DNA of 64,000 nucleotides from Sanderia malayensis. Its lineage: Eukaryota > Cnidaria > Scyphozoa > Semaeostomeae > Pelagiidae. The notes beneath the pieces were generated by a model, which saw nothing but the letters and a program-made list of their open reading frames with translations, was not told the DNA's origin and made no database searches. Below are positions 25,601 to 36,976 of this stretch, piece after piece. The number at the start of each line of letters is the position of its first letter. Position 1 is the stretch's first letter. The position numbers and the translations under genes are program-made. The DNA lies in contig RQOL01000772.1 of NCBI GenBank assembly GCA_013076295.1, forward strand, positions 3,935,087 through 3,999,086, read 5' to 3'.

Positions 25601-28556
25601 TTACATGTGTTTAGGTCAACTATAATGCCACAAAGATTGGATGAACAAATTGTGGTCTTAGTTCTGCGGTAACGTCTTTAGATAAAGCGCATGCAGTGAA
25701 ACGAGGTTGTGCTTTAACTCGTTGCAGTTAGGGTGCAGCCAGATATTAGTCACAGGGAAAATATGATTTAGTATTTCCACGCTCCACTGCGTTGATCTCT
25801 TGGCAACGCACTGGTAAATACTTGGATTGGCGAGGCGTAATCCCCCAAGAGGAATAAACAAGAAATGGGATGTTAAGTTATTTAGGCAGCAAATCACTTG
25901 TGAGTACCAAGCGGCCATTGCAAAAGCATTTAAAGACATTAAATCTTGTTATTATTAACATAGCATTCATTCATTCATTACCTTATTAAAATGTCATACA
26001 TTGCAGTAAAGTTATGAATGTCCTACAATGCTCCTTGTTCAAACCTTGTATCAGCACCTTGTTTCTTGGGTGACAACTTTTAAGCTTTAGAACAAAATAT
26101 TTTTAAATCAATATTTTATTTTTGGGACCTAAAATTACCTTGTTGCTTTAAAATTGAGCATTTTTGGATGGATAAAGTCCCAGATCGTTACGAAAACAAA
26201 GCCCGTGCAGAATGAAAATTACATTATATTTCAAACAAAAATAAATGAAATCCTTTATATTTATGTTCACTCTTAACCACTTCTAGTTTCTTGTAAACCA
26301 CTTTTAAAATACGTGCATTTAATATTTCTTTCATTGAAGAGTTACGACGGAATTGCAACTGCGTCACAGAATGCTGACATTTGATTGGTTGATGGGATCG
26401 AAAAAACAAAAAAGTGAATCATGGATTATAGCAGAGTCCCATGTGACCTCTAGATATGTCTTGGCATACCTCTGGAGGATCAAAATTAAAATTTGGCTCT
26501 ATAGATGAATTAAAAAACAAATACGAAACAAAAGAACGACCTCTGGCAAAATACACCCATCCCACCAAAACAATAAACATTTAACAAATATAAGGAGGAT
26601 TATTTCGAAACATTTCAGGCTTGTTAAGGATTTCCGACACTTTCAGTGGATGAAATTCCAAATTCGAATGAAAATGTCTCAGGCTGTGAAAATAGCAAGT
26701 TTGTCACAACCGAAATAATGGCAAAAGAGACAAAGTTGACATTATGTACAACCAACCTAATGTCTAGATCGAGGGCTTGGGGAACAACACCTTAACTGGT
26801 CAAATAAAACAAGACAAAACACAACAGCGCCATAAAATTGGATTGGATTGAAGGCCATAAAATTGGATTGAGTTGAAATCTCGTTATTTCGAGCACACCG
26901 CAAACCTTTGAATAAGCCCCCCAGCTAAAAATTCATTTTTGTACATAAACCCCCGCCGGGGGCTTATTCGAGAATTTACGGAACACAATTACCAGGGTAT
27001 TATGAAAAGGGTGTAGCCCATTTCACATTTCACTTCAAATAGGCCGCATTTTTTCAAATTAAATTTTTGCGTGTGTTACACCTTTATGAGATATGCACTT
27101 AAAATTTCCAGCTATAAGCATTGGATTCAGTTGACAATAACCTTTTGGGATACCGCTTTTGCCTAACAACAACAAGCAAATCCAATAGTTCAAATGGTAT
27201 TAATCATTGCTAAAATCGTTTGAATTAACTAAACAATCGACTTCACTGGTTGGCCGAAAGATTAGCTGTATGATTATAAGTGACTTGGCGCAAAGTGAGA
27301 GATTCATATTAATTATAAGCAAGATAAGCTAACCTGCTTGCTTTAAGTATTTCAAGACTTGCAGTACATTCGCATCGTTGAATTCTTGAAGATTTGTGGC
27401 CGGGTAAATCGGGTCTATGAGACAAAAAAATATTACAATACGACGATTTACTATAAATTATATAAGAAATGATAATGGAATAAAAACATCAGAAATTAAT
27501 TGAAGAAAGGGCAAAGTGAGCAACTTGGAAAGGGAGGTCCCAAGAGGCACATCTGTTGTTAAAGTGATTCGTTCACTTGGTTTCTCGGACCCAGTTCCTT
27601 ATTAGCTATCCACGTGATTAGCTCTTGCCCAGCCTTCTCCACACACCTCAGACAATAATAATTCAGTATTTTATTGCTTTCTGTTGCATTCTAGTGTTTT
27701 GTTTTCCTCAGATGATTATGTATAATACGGGTTGTCCGTGATAAAGATTACCAGGAAATAGTTTCTACTTTGGTTTCAATATCAAGCCCCGCTGGGAAAT
27801 AATCTTTGGACCTTTTATAGTTCTTTCTACTCCATCGCATGCTTGATTAATAAACCTCACTAACAACTGCTAAAATATTTACATCGTTCAAAACATGGGC
27901 GTAGTCACGAGAAACTGCACCCAATTTTATGACGACGATGTCCCTGGAGCCCCCATGTTTGTTTAGAAACCACCACCGAGTGTTATGTAGTATGTTTTAA
28001 AACTAGAAGGTGTGGCTCAATCAGTTCTTGTTCAGCCAGGCAACATGTTTGGAGTTCATTATAAAACCACTTTTATTGGCCACCAGCAATTCTACCAGTA
28101 ACCAGTTTTGTGAATATTTTGAGCGAAAGGTGTTTTTTGCTTCCAACCAAAAATTTCACACAAGACATATTGGAAGAAACACGTTCACGAAGCAGTGTGT
28201 CAGATTTCCCACGGTTCGTTCATGGCACTCTTCGGGCCAAAATGCTCTGTCTCAAAATGGGCCATAATTTTCTGTCTCAAAATGTCATTTGTCGCATGCA
28301 TGGCCTCTCAAAATACAAAACAGAAAGATAATCTAGAGGCTCGGAAAATAACAACAGGTCCACTGTATCAGATGTGCTCGCAGATGTAATAATGTTGTTG
28401 ATAGAAGTTAAAAACTAGATGCATCAAAGACCATGTTTGCGCCAAATTACATCGAAATGTGGGTAACAAATGGGGTTGATGATAAAAATACTGACCGTGT
28501 TTTGCATGACAGATATATAACAATCGAAGAAGCACAAAGATATCCAAAAGCTTCAT
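16639..28556 (-). CDS. Secreted multidomain ShK / follistatin-Kazal / GCC-motif protein, paralogue B
   Basis: Exons 28496-28556 (signal peptide, start MKLLDIFVLL), 27334-27414 (27-codon helix-like exon), 20521-20679, 20016-20102, 19396-19518, 19197-19310, 18477-18719, 18022-18165, 17803-17913 and 16639-16751. All introns are phase 1 and the frame closes at 411 residues, against 413 in A. Order is the same as in A: signal, spacer exon, ShK, GCC module, ShK, ShK, follistatin/Kazal, ShK, GCC module, ShK. Exons for ShK 1, GCC 1, ShK 3 and ShK 4 have exactly the same length as in A (159, 87, 114 and 144 nt). Protein identity between copies is modest outside the cysteines, so the duplication is not recent. 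An alternative signal exon at 22954-23017 would give 385 residues. The final ShK exon uses a TTTAAG acceptor and a stop directly after CHLC. Role unknown, as for A. Confidence 0.78.
17173..17567. mobile_element. MITE family 3 (TIR CACGTTTTTT), copy in gene B
   Basis: A 395-bp element between TA dinucleotides. It begins CACGTTTTTTTATAAGAAAC and ends with the inverse, GTTTCTTATAAAA to AACGTG. It is rich in AGTTTCTTAA repeats. A shorter copy sits at 44612-44769. It lies between the last two exons of gene B. Confidence 0.65.
19736..19866. mobile_element. Inverted-repeat element, family 5 (TIR GGCCTGGTTTC)
   Basis: About 130 bp with long terminal inverted repeats: GCCTGGTTTCCACATAGTCG at the left and CGACTATATAGAAACCAGGC at the right, each followed inward by GTTGAGGGTC or its complement. 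It lies in an intron of gene B (between 19518 and 20016). The flanks offer only a short ATTA/TTTA-like duplication, so the superfamily is unclear. Confidence 0.6.
22954..23017 (-). CDS. Alternative signal-peptide first exon of gene B
   Basis: Starts at ATG 23017 and encodes about 21 residues with an arginine followed by a hydrophobic core (MVFSFVFVLSL). It ends in a strong donor, G|GTGAGT, in phase 1. That phase is correct for splicing straight to the ShK 1 exon at 20679, giving a frame that closes at 385 residues without the spacer exon. It may be a second promoter for gene B or the remnant of another copy. The sequence shows only that it is splice-compatible. Confidence 0.5.
23018..27333. 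other. Long intron of gene B without recognisable content
   Basis: About 4.3 kb of AT-rich DNA. It contains fragments with CCCCCGGGGGCTTATT-type palindromic steps near 23760-23800 and 26900-26970 (degenerate terminal-repeat elements). The ORFs here are short, overlap on both strands and show no domain features. I see no ShK-type exon. Confidence 0.4.
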
Positions 28557-28629
28557 CTTTTCGACCTCTGGCGACAGACAGCTCTTTTGAACACAAGAAC
28601 TGAATTGCTTCTTTAATCGTCCTGCAAAA

Positions 28630-30954
28630 GGGGTATTTCTAATCGCTTGACCCCACGACTCGGGGACTCTCGGACGCATGACTATACGACCTAGGGAAAT
28701 ACGACCCATGTCTTTAAAACTGCTAAATTTGCATTATTTTCACTGTAATTATTGTAGCAAAGTCAAAGGCACTGTTTTGAAGTATGAAACGCAGTTTGGT
28801 GAGCATAGGAACAGAAATAAATGCTTTTCGAGCAAGCAATTTTGTCGCAAAAAGCACGCTGTCGTTGCAAATCACTGAGGTTTTCATATCGTAAGCAAGG
28901 AAACTGTGGTGGCAGTAATCGAAATCCTGTGGAGCCACGACATTGACATTTGCACCGTAATCAAAATTCCACCCTTTTCAGAAGCGTTGCGCAATCTGAA
29001 ACCACCGGTAGTAAGAGAGAACAATTTTAAAGCATTTCATATAAATGCAGAGAGACTATTCTGCTATTGTAACGTCGGTGTTTGTTATCATCCATCAAAT
29101 ATAGCAACAAATCCATCAAATATAGCAACAAAATGTGAATATATCACAACATAACAACAGCTAAAGCAACGAAACATGGAAGCCTTATCAACGTCATCAT
29201 GCTCATCGTGATCATTTTTATTATTATTGCACCCTGCACCCTGCACCCTGCACTGCGCAGGTATATTGAGTTTTTTACCGCTAGAAAACACTTGCAAAGT
29301 TTTCTATGGGATGCGTATCATATCATGATTTCGCTGTTTTTATGAATATTATTTCTTTTGGAGTTTATTTCATTTGTCTTTATCAAGAAAGAGCACATTC
29401 TACCAAAATATTCACAATACACAACTACTCAGATCATGTCATTGTGACACAATTTCTGTTTGGCATAAACAGAGTTATAAATTTTTTGATAGATTCTTGA
29501 GAAGAGTCATGGATAGGATGGATCTATTTTGTCTCAAAGATGGAATGCATCTGATGTTGGTTAATATATAAAATATATTAATTTGAATTAATTATGCACT
29601 GAAGTTTTTCATCGCGTGATCTGCTTTGACGCTCATCAACAAGGAAAGCTGACATACTCCCTCCCTTTGGTATGTTAATGACTTGCGAAAGGCAGGCTAT
29701 CTTAATCTGGCATATCAGGTTTTACGCAGTCATCATCAGTATCATCATCATCATCATTCCTGTAATTGCCGTTCCCCCTTTTAGAAAAAACCACTGCCAG
29801 CATGCTTGACATTCCATCGTGGCGTGCTTGACACGAAAAAGAGACAGATTGAGAACGAGGTGGTGACTTTGAATGGAAGTAAGGGAGTGACTCGAATGAT
29901 CTATTTGACCCAGACATTGTTTAGTTTTCAGTTAGAAATATTTACATTTTAGAAACCATTGCAGATTAGAAGGTTAACTATTTGTAACTCTTTATATAAC
30001 TTGCAGCTTCCAGTTCTAGTTATACTTCTCTTGTTCATGTTGCCGATATAGTTTGTGTTCAGAATAAAACGTGCTTGGATTTCGTATGTCTGCATTTATC
30101 AAGAAGTAGATCTGAGTAGTTGTGTATTGTGAATATTTTGGTGGAATGTGTTCTTACTTGATAAAGATAAATGAAGTAAACTCCAAAAGAAATAATATTC
30201 ATAAAACAGCAAAATCATGATAAGTCGGGCCAGGAGTAACTCGAACCTCGGGTAACTAAGGCCCTTTTGCATCCCATAGAAAACTTTGCAAGTGTTTTCT
30301 AGCGGTAAAAAACTCATATACCTGCGCAGTGCAGGGTGCAGGGTGCAATAATAATAAAAATGATCACGATCATAATGATGAGCATGATGACGTTGATAAG
30401 GCTTCCATGTTTCGTTGCTTTAGCTGTTGTTATGTTGTGATATATTCACATTTTGTTGCTATATTTGATGGATTTGTTGCTATATTTGATGGATGATAAC
30501 AAACACCGACGTTACAATAGCAGAATAGTCTCTCTGCATTTATATGAAATGCTTTAAAATTGTTCTCTCTTACTACCGGTGGTTTCAGATTGCGCAACGC
30601 TTCTGAAAAGGGTGGAATTTTGATTACGGTGCAAATGTCAATGTCGTGGCTCCACAGGATTTCGATTACTGCCACCACAGTTTCCTTGCTTACGATATGA
30701 AAACCTCAGTGATTTGCAACGACAGCGTGCTTTTTGCGACAAAATTGCTTGCTCGAAAAGCATTTATTTCTGTTCCTATGCTCACCAAACTGCGTTTCAT
30801 ACTTCAAAACAGTGCCTTTGACTTTGCTACAATAATTACAGTGAAAATAATGCAAATTTAGCAGTTTTAAAGACATGGGTCGTATTTCCCTAGGTCGTAT
30901 AGTCATGCGTCCGAGAGTCCCCGAGTCGTGGGGTCAAGCGATTAGAAATACCCC
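28630..30954. mobile_element. Foldback (FB-like) transposon 2 with target-site duplication
   Basis: A 2.3-kb palindromic element. The left arm (28630 to about 29433) and right arm (about 30108 to 30954) are reverse complements around a unique spacer of about 670 bp. The ends read GGGGTATTTCTAATCG and its complement. The direct repeat TGCAAAA flanks it (28623-28629 and 30955-30961); depending on how the flanking Cs are assigned, the duplication could be 7-9 bp. The right arm carries a small insertion near 30220-30270 absent from the left arm, and short tandem units occur near 29110 (CATCAAATATAGCAACAAAT) and 29230 (CACCCTG). No transposase is visible. The left end lies about 70 bp upstream of the first ATG of gene B. 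Confidence 0.85.
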
Positions 30955-31292
30955 TGCAAAAGACACATTGTTTTCAGACAGATAAATTGTTGATAGATTC
31001 TAACAAGTGGAATCCAATTTGGAGAAGGACACTTGCCACGCCAATCAAAACAAGAGAAGAAAAATCTGACCTGAGAGAAGTAAAAAGATATTATCAAAAC
31101 GATATAGGTTTAAATCGCAACGACGCTATATTGTTCACGATTGGATTTTGTGGTGGCGCTTGCAAGCAGTGACGAAGGAAAGCCATTGGTTCATTGGTGA
31201 TTTGACATGAGAATCGTAGAACTTACCTTCCTCTCTCAATCAGGCCCAGCAAGGGCAGTTGTTGTTGGGTCCAGCGATTGTGTGTGTTCAGC

Positions 31293-32852
31293 TCAGACAG
31301 TGTTGGTAAATGATTCAAGTACAAAGTCAACCCCGTTTTCATCACCAACATCATAATCATCATCTGCTGAAATAGCACGTCAAGTAAAACAATGTTAATC
31401 TTCTTCATCCAAAAATATTCGTGATTGATTAAAAAGAACAATGTCCAATGCGTCACAAAGAAGCAACGCTGTTTTGCTAGAGCTAACATACCAAAGTAGC
31501 GTTACAGAAAGTGGCGTTATCTTACATAGAAATATTGTTACACCTAATTATGTTATTTACTTTCGTTGGGTGCAGTTCTTTACTCTTTAATCGTTACTTT
31601 ACTCTATATGCTTATTTTATAAGGTCTTTAATTTGTAAAGCCTTCTGCATGTGTGTTCCTCGTAAAGAGGTTCTTTGTAAAAAAGCGCGTATCTAATGCA
31701 GAATCAAAATGAATTGGCTGGTGGCTGGATTCATTGCAATCTGCCCTATGGCCTTGCCCTGCGGATAAGCAAAACATAGATACAACGAATGAATGAATGA
31801 ACGAATGAATGAAAGAATGAATGAATATGGACAAAATGGATGATAGGCCCTTTTTTACGAAGGAAGACGTCAGTGGAATGATAAAAACGTCCCATAAGCC
31901 ATTTTGTATGTTAAGATTGAGTTGCGTGAAGATGGTATGGTGATGGTGTTAACCATGGGAAAAGATGAGACGTTAGATTTTGTCTTCTTAATCTTTCAGA
32001 GCCGTTAGAAGATAAATGGTGTGGTATTAAGGTTTACTTAAACCTTAGACATTTTAGGTGTGATTAATCGAATTGATAGTTCTATCATTAAACATGTCAC
32101 TAACGGGATTCTCGATGAAATTTCAGGTATTCCCACAACACAGCATAAGGTAAACGTCCTGATGCAAAAGCTCAAAGAATTAATGCATTTTGCAATATTG
32201 AACAACTCGTGGAAAACAGAATAAGTGTTGTTATTGTTGATACAGTATTATACCAACAAGATTTGATACCGCCAACTCAGAGGTGAGTTCAAAGATAGCA
32301 ATATATCATGCCCAATGAATAAGCTATCAATTTGATAGTCACACCTACCATCTCTATTCCTGAGTAAACCTTGATACCACAATTCAAAATTTAATAACAC
32401 CTTTGATACCACTGAAAGATTACCGAAACAAATCCCATGGTTAATGCCATCGCAATGAGAGAATTTCACTCTTCATGCAATTCAACCTTGTATACCATAA
32501 GATATTACTATAATAGCAAGACATCACAAGAGATATTATATTATGTTACAATGTTATCTTCATAATAGCATGCTAGGCACTAGGCTCAAGAAAAATTATG
32601 AAACTGTAAAACTTCAATTTTTAAAAACCAGTCCGACTTTAGTTTGTGGAAAGGCGCAATGTGAGACTATGACTCCTCTGACAAATAATACAGTGCTGTA
32701 GGTCCACGTGTCGACACACCCATTCGTTATCAAACCAAATATACTTACACGATGAAACGATCCAAGCAAACAACACTTTACCAATTGCACAGTTGGTGAT
32801 TTCCATGGACTCATTTCGGGTGCATGTTCGGGTCATTGCAAAATTGTTGTAT
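31293..32852 (-). CDS. Possible 3' end of an unrecognised gene (two exons)
   Basis: Exon 32749-32852 has a polypyrimidine tract ending TTCCTTCCAG and a strong donor T|GTAAGT. It encodes about 34 residues containing MTRTCTRNESMEITNC. It joins in phase 1 to 31293-31366 (acceptor CTATTTCAG), which adds an acidic tail starting DDDYDVGDENG and ends in TGA. Frame and splice sites agree, but the exons are short and match no family I know. Upstream exons, if any, would have to lie between 32852 and the chitinase stop at 33293, or beyond. It could be chance. Confidence 0.3.
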
Positions 32853-33292
32853 CTGGAAGGAAAGATTGGACAGGTTGATGAAAAATGCTATGAAGATGAT
32901 GCTTTGTAGTTTCAAAATCGATCTTGTGCAACCAGGTCATTGCAGCGGCATGATTTCAATGCTTGGCAAAGGTTTACTTCAATAGCAATTAATGAGCTTG
33001 TCCAATCCAACTACCCCAAGAGGACTGGCCAAAGTGTGATCTGCTATAACTGGACATTCAGATAATGTTTTTATCAAAGAAAGACCCAGGTTCACCCCAA
33101 GTGAAACAGAGCAGGAAAAAACAAAGCCAGCGAATCTTGATTCCATTCAATTCGAATATCACTCTGAATGAAAATGAATACTTGACAAGATACCACAAAT
33201 TTATATGTTCTTCAACTCAAACGTCCACAGATTCTTAAACAGTAGGGCTTAATAAAAAGTGAACTGCTTGTTGTTGTGACATATTTGTTTTA

Positions 33293-36200
33293 TTAGATGC
33301 TGCAGTTGGCATTCTGTGGCCAATCGCAGTATTTCTGTTTGTTGTTCCAATGAAGACCTGGGGGACAATCTCGAATGTAAGATACTCCTGAATGGCAAAT
33401 GAAGAACTTCGAACAGCTGGTCGGATGCGGATAGTGGCCGTCAGCCAAACCGGAACACGAAACTGAGGCTAGAAAAAAGGAGATATTACATTTCGATACT
33501 ATCAATCTTATATCTGATGCATGGATAGATAAACAAATAACAACAAATCTGCATTTTAGAATGCTATTTGGAATTATTGAATAATTAACCAAGGGGTCTA
33601 ATGTGCGAGACAACAAGGCGAATATGTTCTAAGTAATGCCGTGCCATTGAAATATATTACAGTCAAATCTGCATAGTTCGAACTCGTGTAATTCGAACTC
33701 TATCTAATTCGAACGATATTCTCTGTCCCTTCAAGGATCACTAATAAACCCATTCTTATCAAACAAACCTCTATAATTCGAACTTTTTGTAATTCGAACA
33801 TTTTCACGCTTCCCCATGGTGTTCGAATTAGACAGAGTTGACTGTATAACGAAATCGATGCTCACTTCGTATGTCAAGAGGTTCAAGTACATTCAAATGA
33901 CAATGGTAATGGCCGAAGAAAAAAATACTAACTTACTTGGTCTTGTAGTTGGTATTGGGTTTTCGGTGGTGACAACTGGAGGTGGACGCGCGGTGTCCGG
34001 GGAGGTGGTTACAGGTGGGAGCGTTTGTGGGTCTCCAGTTGGATTTGGTGGAGGTATAACCCCGCTGTTCATAATTTTGACAATGTTCTCACTGTAGGGA
34101 ATTCCATTGATTATGTTATTTTGATCAAACCCTGCATCCCAGAGCATAAAACCTCCAAATCTTGGCTCATCTTTTAATTTCTAAAAAACAATCGATATCC
34201 GGAGGTATAATCTCGAATAGATTCATTATAGCAAATAATTAAAAATTCCGTCTTGGACTTTATCATGTGCTTAATAAGACAGATCTACTAAACCGCACCT
34301 AGAAATACGTCATAGATTTTACATCTCCGATTAGAAAAAGCTCATCTTCAAATCAAAACCTTCTGATAAAGGCATCAGACAACAATTAGACTCCCTGAAG
34401 AAAGGCTTAGTTTTGTTTTAGAATAGACCATTGGTCATTTCAATCTGCGATCTTGTCTCGTACCTGGAATATCACAGCTACTTCGGACAAAGGTCTGTAA
34501 TTTGCTGCAACTCCGGATCCACCAATCTTAGCAGGCATTCCGACAAATATCATAGGACCACCAGGTTTTGAGTCTCGCGAGAACTTCAGCCACTTGGCAA
34601 TATTCTCATAGAATACCCTTGGATTGCCAGTATGACACCAGTTGTTGTAAAACTGTACGTAGATCTCATCGAATTCATACCCAACATCGCCAAGGGCCTT
34701 GCCAGGGTAGGGACCAAGATATCCGTCAGGGAAGGGGCACTGCGGGGCAGCACCAATTATGTACTTGCGGGTGTCTGTGTTCATGTATAATCTCATTTCC
34801 TTCACGAAAGCTGTGTAGCCTGTGGATCGCCCACCTTCAATGTCCAAGTCAATGCCATCCAGAACGGCTCTAGAAGGTAAATGGGCAGGTTTTAAGAAAA
34901 ACAAAGCCATTAACTTATGATCAGTAAGATATACTATTGAAAACTACTCAACAGCAAAGGCAGCAAAAACTATTCGAAGGAAAAGGCTACTCAATAGCTA
35001 AGGCTTAAACAAGGCCTTTAAATAGCTTCTATTCCCAACACAAACACTTTATTCCGCTAAAATAGCAAACATATTACAATTTTCCACACGCATGTACTTA
35101 CATCTACAATAGGGGGCAAAAGTCCTGGGATTTTGAGTTTTATCCCACATAGTTCATCCCCTTCCCCCAAAAAACAATGTTGTCTCTATTGGCGATTCTT
35201 TTCAACATTGTGGAAATTCTTTTGGCCCAGTGATGAGAAAAGACTGGTGCACAAGAAAACATTGCTTGGGGGAGGTGGCGGGGTCGCATTCTGCTCACAG
35301 GGAACAAAATGCACTGAAACATAGCATTATCGACTGAAATTTTCAGATGCCCCAAGGACCTTTGTCCCCTATTGTATATAATATTACAAACATTTATTGT
35401 CTATAAAGATGCAATCAGGTAACTATAATCGAAACTCTGATCAACGCAAGAAAAATAAAAAGCTCCGATAGATACGTACCTGCCGAAGGGTCTCAAATTC
35501 GGCGCGCCACCACCTCCGAGAAATAGGTCCCAGATTGTCTTGGCGTACTGTCTCGCCTGGGCATCACTAGAGAAGCCATATCGGCCACTGGCACCACCCA
35601 ACGACAGAAGAACTTGCTTGCCTCGTCTCTGACACTCTGAAATGCCAGCCTCAATTCCAGGACACTGCAATAGAGTGGGGTAGTCTGGGCCAACGGCAGT
35701 CTCGCAATGGAACGCAAAATTCAAACCAGGCATGTTATCTAAAACATATACAGTGCAAAAAATGGTATTAAAGTCAATCATAGATCAGGTGAGATAAAGG
35801 AGGGAGAGACTAAGAGGAGCAAAAAGGGGAGGTAGTAGCCGGTTCTCTCAGGCTCCTCACCTTTGTTTCTCGAGTCGAAAAATATGTGATTGAATGCAAG
35901 TACAACGACGTCGTAACTGTAACTTTTACAGAAGTGATCCAATTCTTTCTCCCACTTTGGTCTCTCTTTATGAATGCCGTAAACGCCATTTTGCCCCCAA
36001 TAAGCGACCATCTTGTACCTCTTGGCATCTTCATGGATAAAAAGGACAAGTATTGGCGATTAATAGCCAGAAATACCTGACTGTAACTCATCTGTCATCT
36101 AACAGATTTAAGTATCAATCACAATGCACTGTCGTATCTATATAGTGCATATAGTGTGTCCATAGAATAGTATAGTACAGTATTTTTTATAATAATCAAC

Positions 36201-36675
36201 TTGAACAGCCTTTAACGGGCCATGGCAACGAACACAACACTAATATATATATTTAGCAAAGTAAATGTTATAGTATAGTATAGTATAGTGTAGTAGAGTA
36301 TAGTATGTATAATATATTATAGTACAGTACAGTTTAGTATAGTATAGTACAGCATAGCATAGTGTATAGTAGGTATAGTAAAGTACTGCATAGTACAGTA
36401 AGGTATCATATGGAATATGCTATCAATATAGTATAGCATAGCTTATTACGGCATATAGCGTAGTAGAACGTAGTTTAGCATAGCATAGTATAGTACATTC
36501 AGTACAGTACACAGTATAAAACAGTTAAGAATAATATGGCACAGTTAGTATAGCATGTACAGTAATTTCAAGTAAGGGTTTGACAGTAAATGAAAACTAC
36601 ACAACAAAACTTACCTGTAGAGTAGATGGCACATAGTCCCAGAAGTGTTGCAAAGAGTATCAGTTTGCAATCCAT
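33293..36675 (-). CDS. Secreted GH18 chitinase with CBM14 chitin-binding domain
   Basis: Six exons: 36615-36675, 35861-36028, 35480-35738, 34464-34869, 33937-34180 and 33293-33468. The frame closes at 437 residues. Residues 1-20 are a signal peptide (MDCKLILFATLLGLCAIYST). The catalytic domain begins with KMVAYWGQNG, carries LLSLGGASG (substrate-site strand) and the GH18 signature DGIDLDIE near residues 167-174. The final Glu is the proton donor that cleaves beta-1,4 chitin links. It closes with FGGFMLWDAG. This pattern is of the hevamine or class III type. A Pro/Thr-rich linker (about 330-379) leads to a C-terminal CBM14 (peritrophin-A) domain with six cysteines. All catalytic residues of the DxxDxDxE motif are present, so it is probably active. 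Roles in digestion, defence or tissue remodelling are inference. Exon 2 appears to use a GAAG acceptor. Confidence 0.93.
33660..33844. mobile_element. MITE family 1 (TIR CAGTCAA...), copy in chitinase intron
   Basis: A 185-bp element from CAGTCAAATCTGCATAGTTC to GACAGAGTTGACTG, flanked by TA at 33658-33659 and 33845-33846. It matches the copy at 10008-10182 along its length. Ends and TA duplication suggest a pogo/Tigger-type non-autonomous element. Confidence 0.75.
35107..35374. mobile_element. MITE family 4 (TIR CAATAGGGG), copy in chitinase intron
   Basis: A 268-bp element from CAATAGGGGGCAAAAGTCC to GGACCTTTGTCCCCTATTG, with TA on both sides (35105-35106 and 35375-35376). Related copies lie in introns of both acyl-CoA oxidase genes (near 47920-48113 and 54514-54746). 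Confidence 0.65.
36133..36520. repeat. Degenerate TATAG-type pentamer microsatellite
   Basis: Loose tandem array of TATAG/CATAG pentamers (ATAGTATAGTATAGTAG and variants) in the first intron of the chitinase gene. It is a degraded relative of the cleaner array at 58074-58627. Confidence 0.7.
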
Positions 36676-36976
36676 GTTGAAATCTCCGAAGATCTGCGCA
36701 GGAGGCAATCAATATTATGACAGTATGTTGTTTTGCTTGCAACATTTATAGACTTACACGTGTGTGCATTGGAAAAAAACTTGCTGAAATATAAATAAAC
36801 GTTGTTCATTTTAGAAGAGAGCACGTGGCTAGCTGCTTCACAAAATGAAGAAACAGTCAAGCATCCTTCACAATTTTTGGGGAATATGTTTAAAAGACAG
36901 AGATGTTTGGAAAGTTTTTTCGTCGCATTTCAACTTGCACGAATAGAAATACCAGGCGGAAAACGAATTGCATGCA

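Noticed and set aside
25658..25939. A 93-codon minus-strand ORF
   Set aside because: No family resemblance, no splice context linking it to gene B, composition typical of chance ORFs.
28368..30906. Matching ORFs on opposite strands at both ends of the second foldback element
   Set aside because: They are mirror images of the palindromic arms with no domain features. The exception is the signal-peptide exon at 28496-28556, which lies outside the element.
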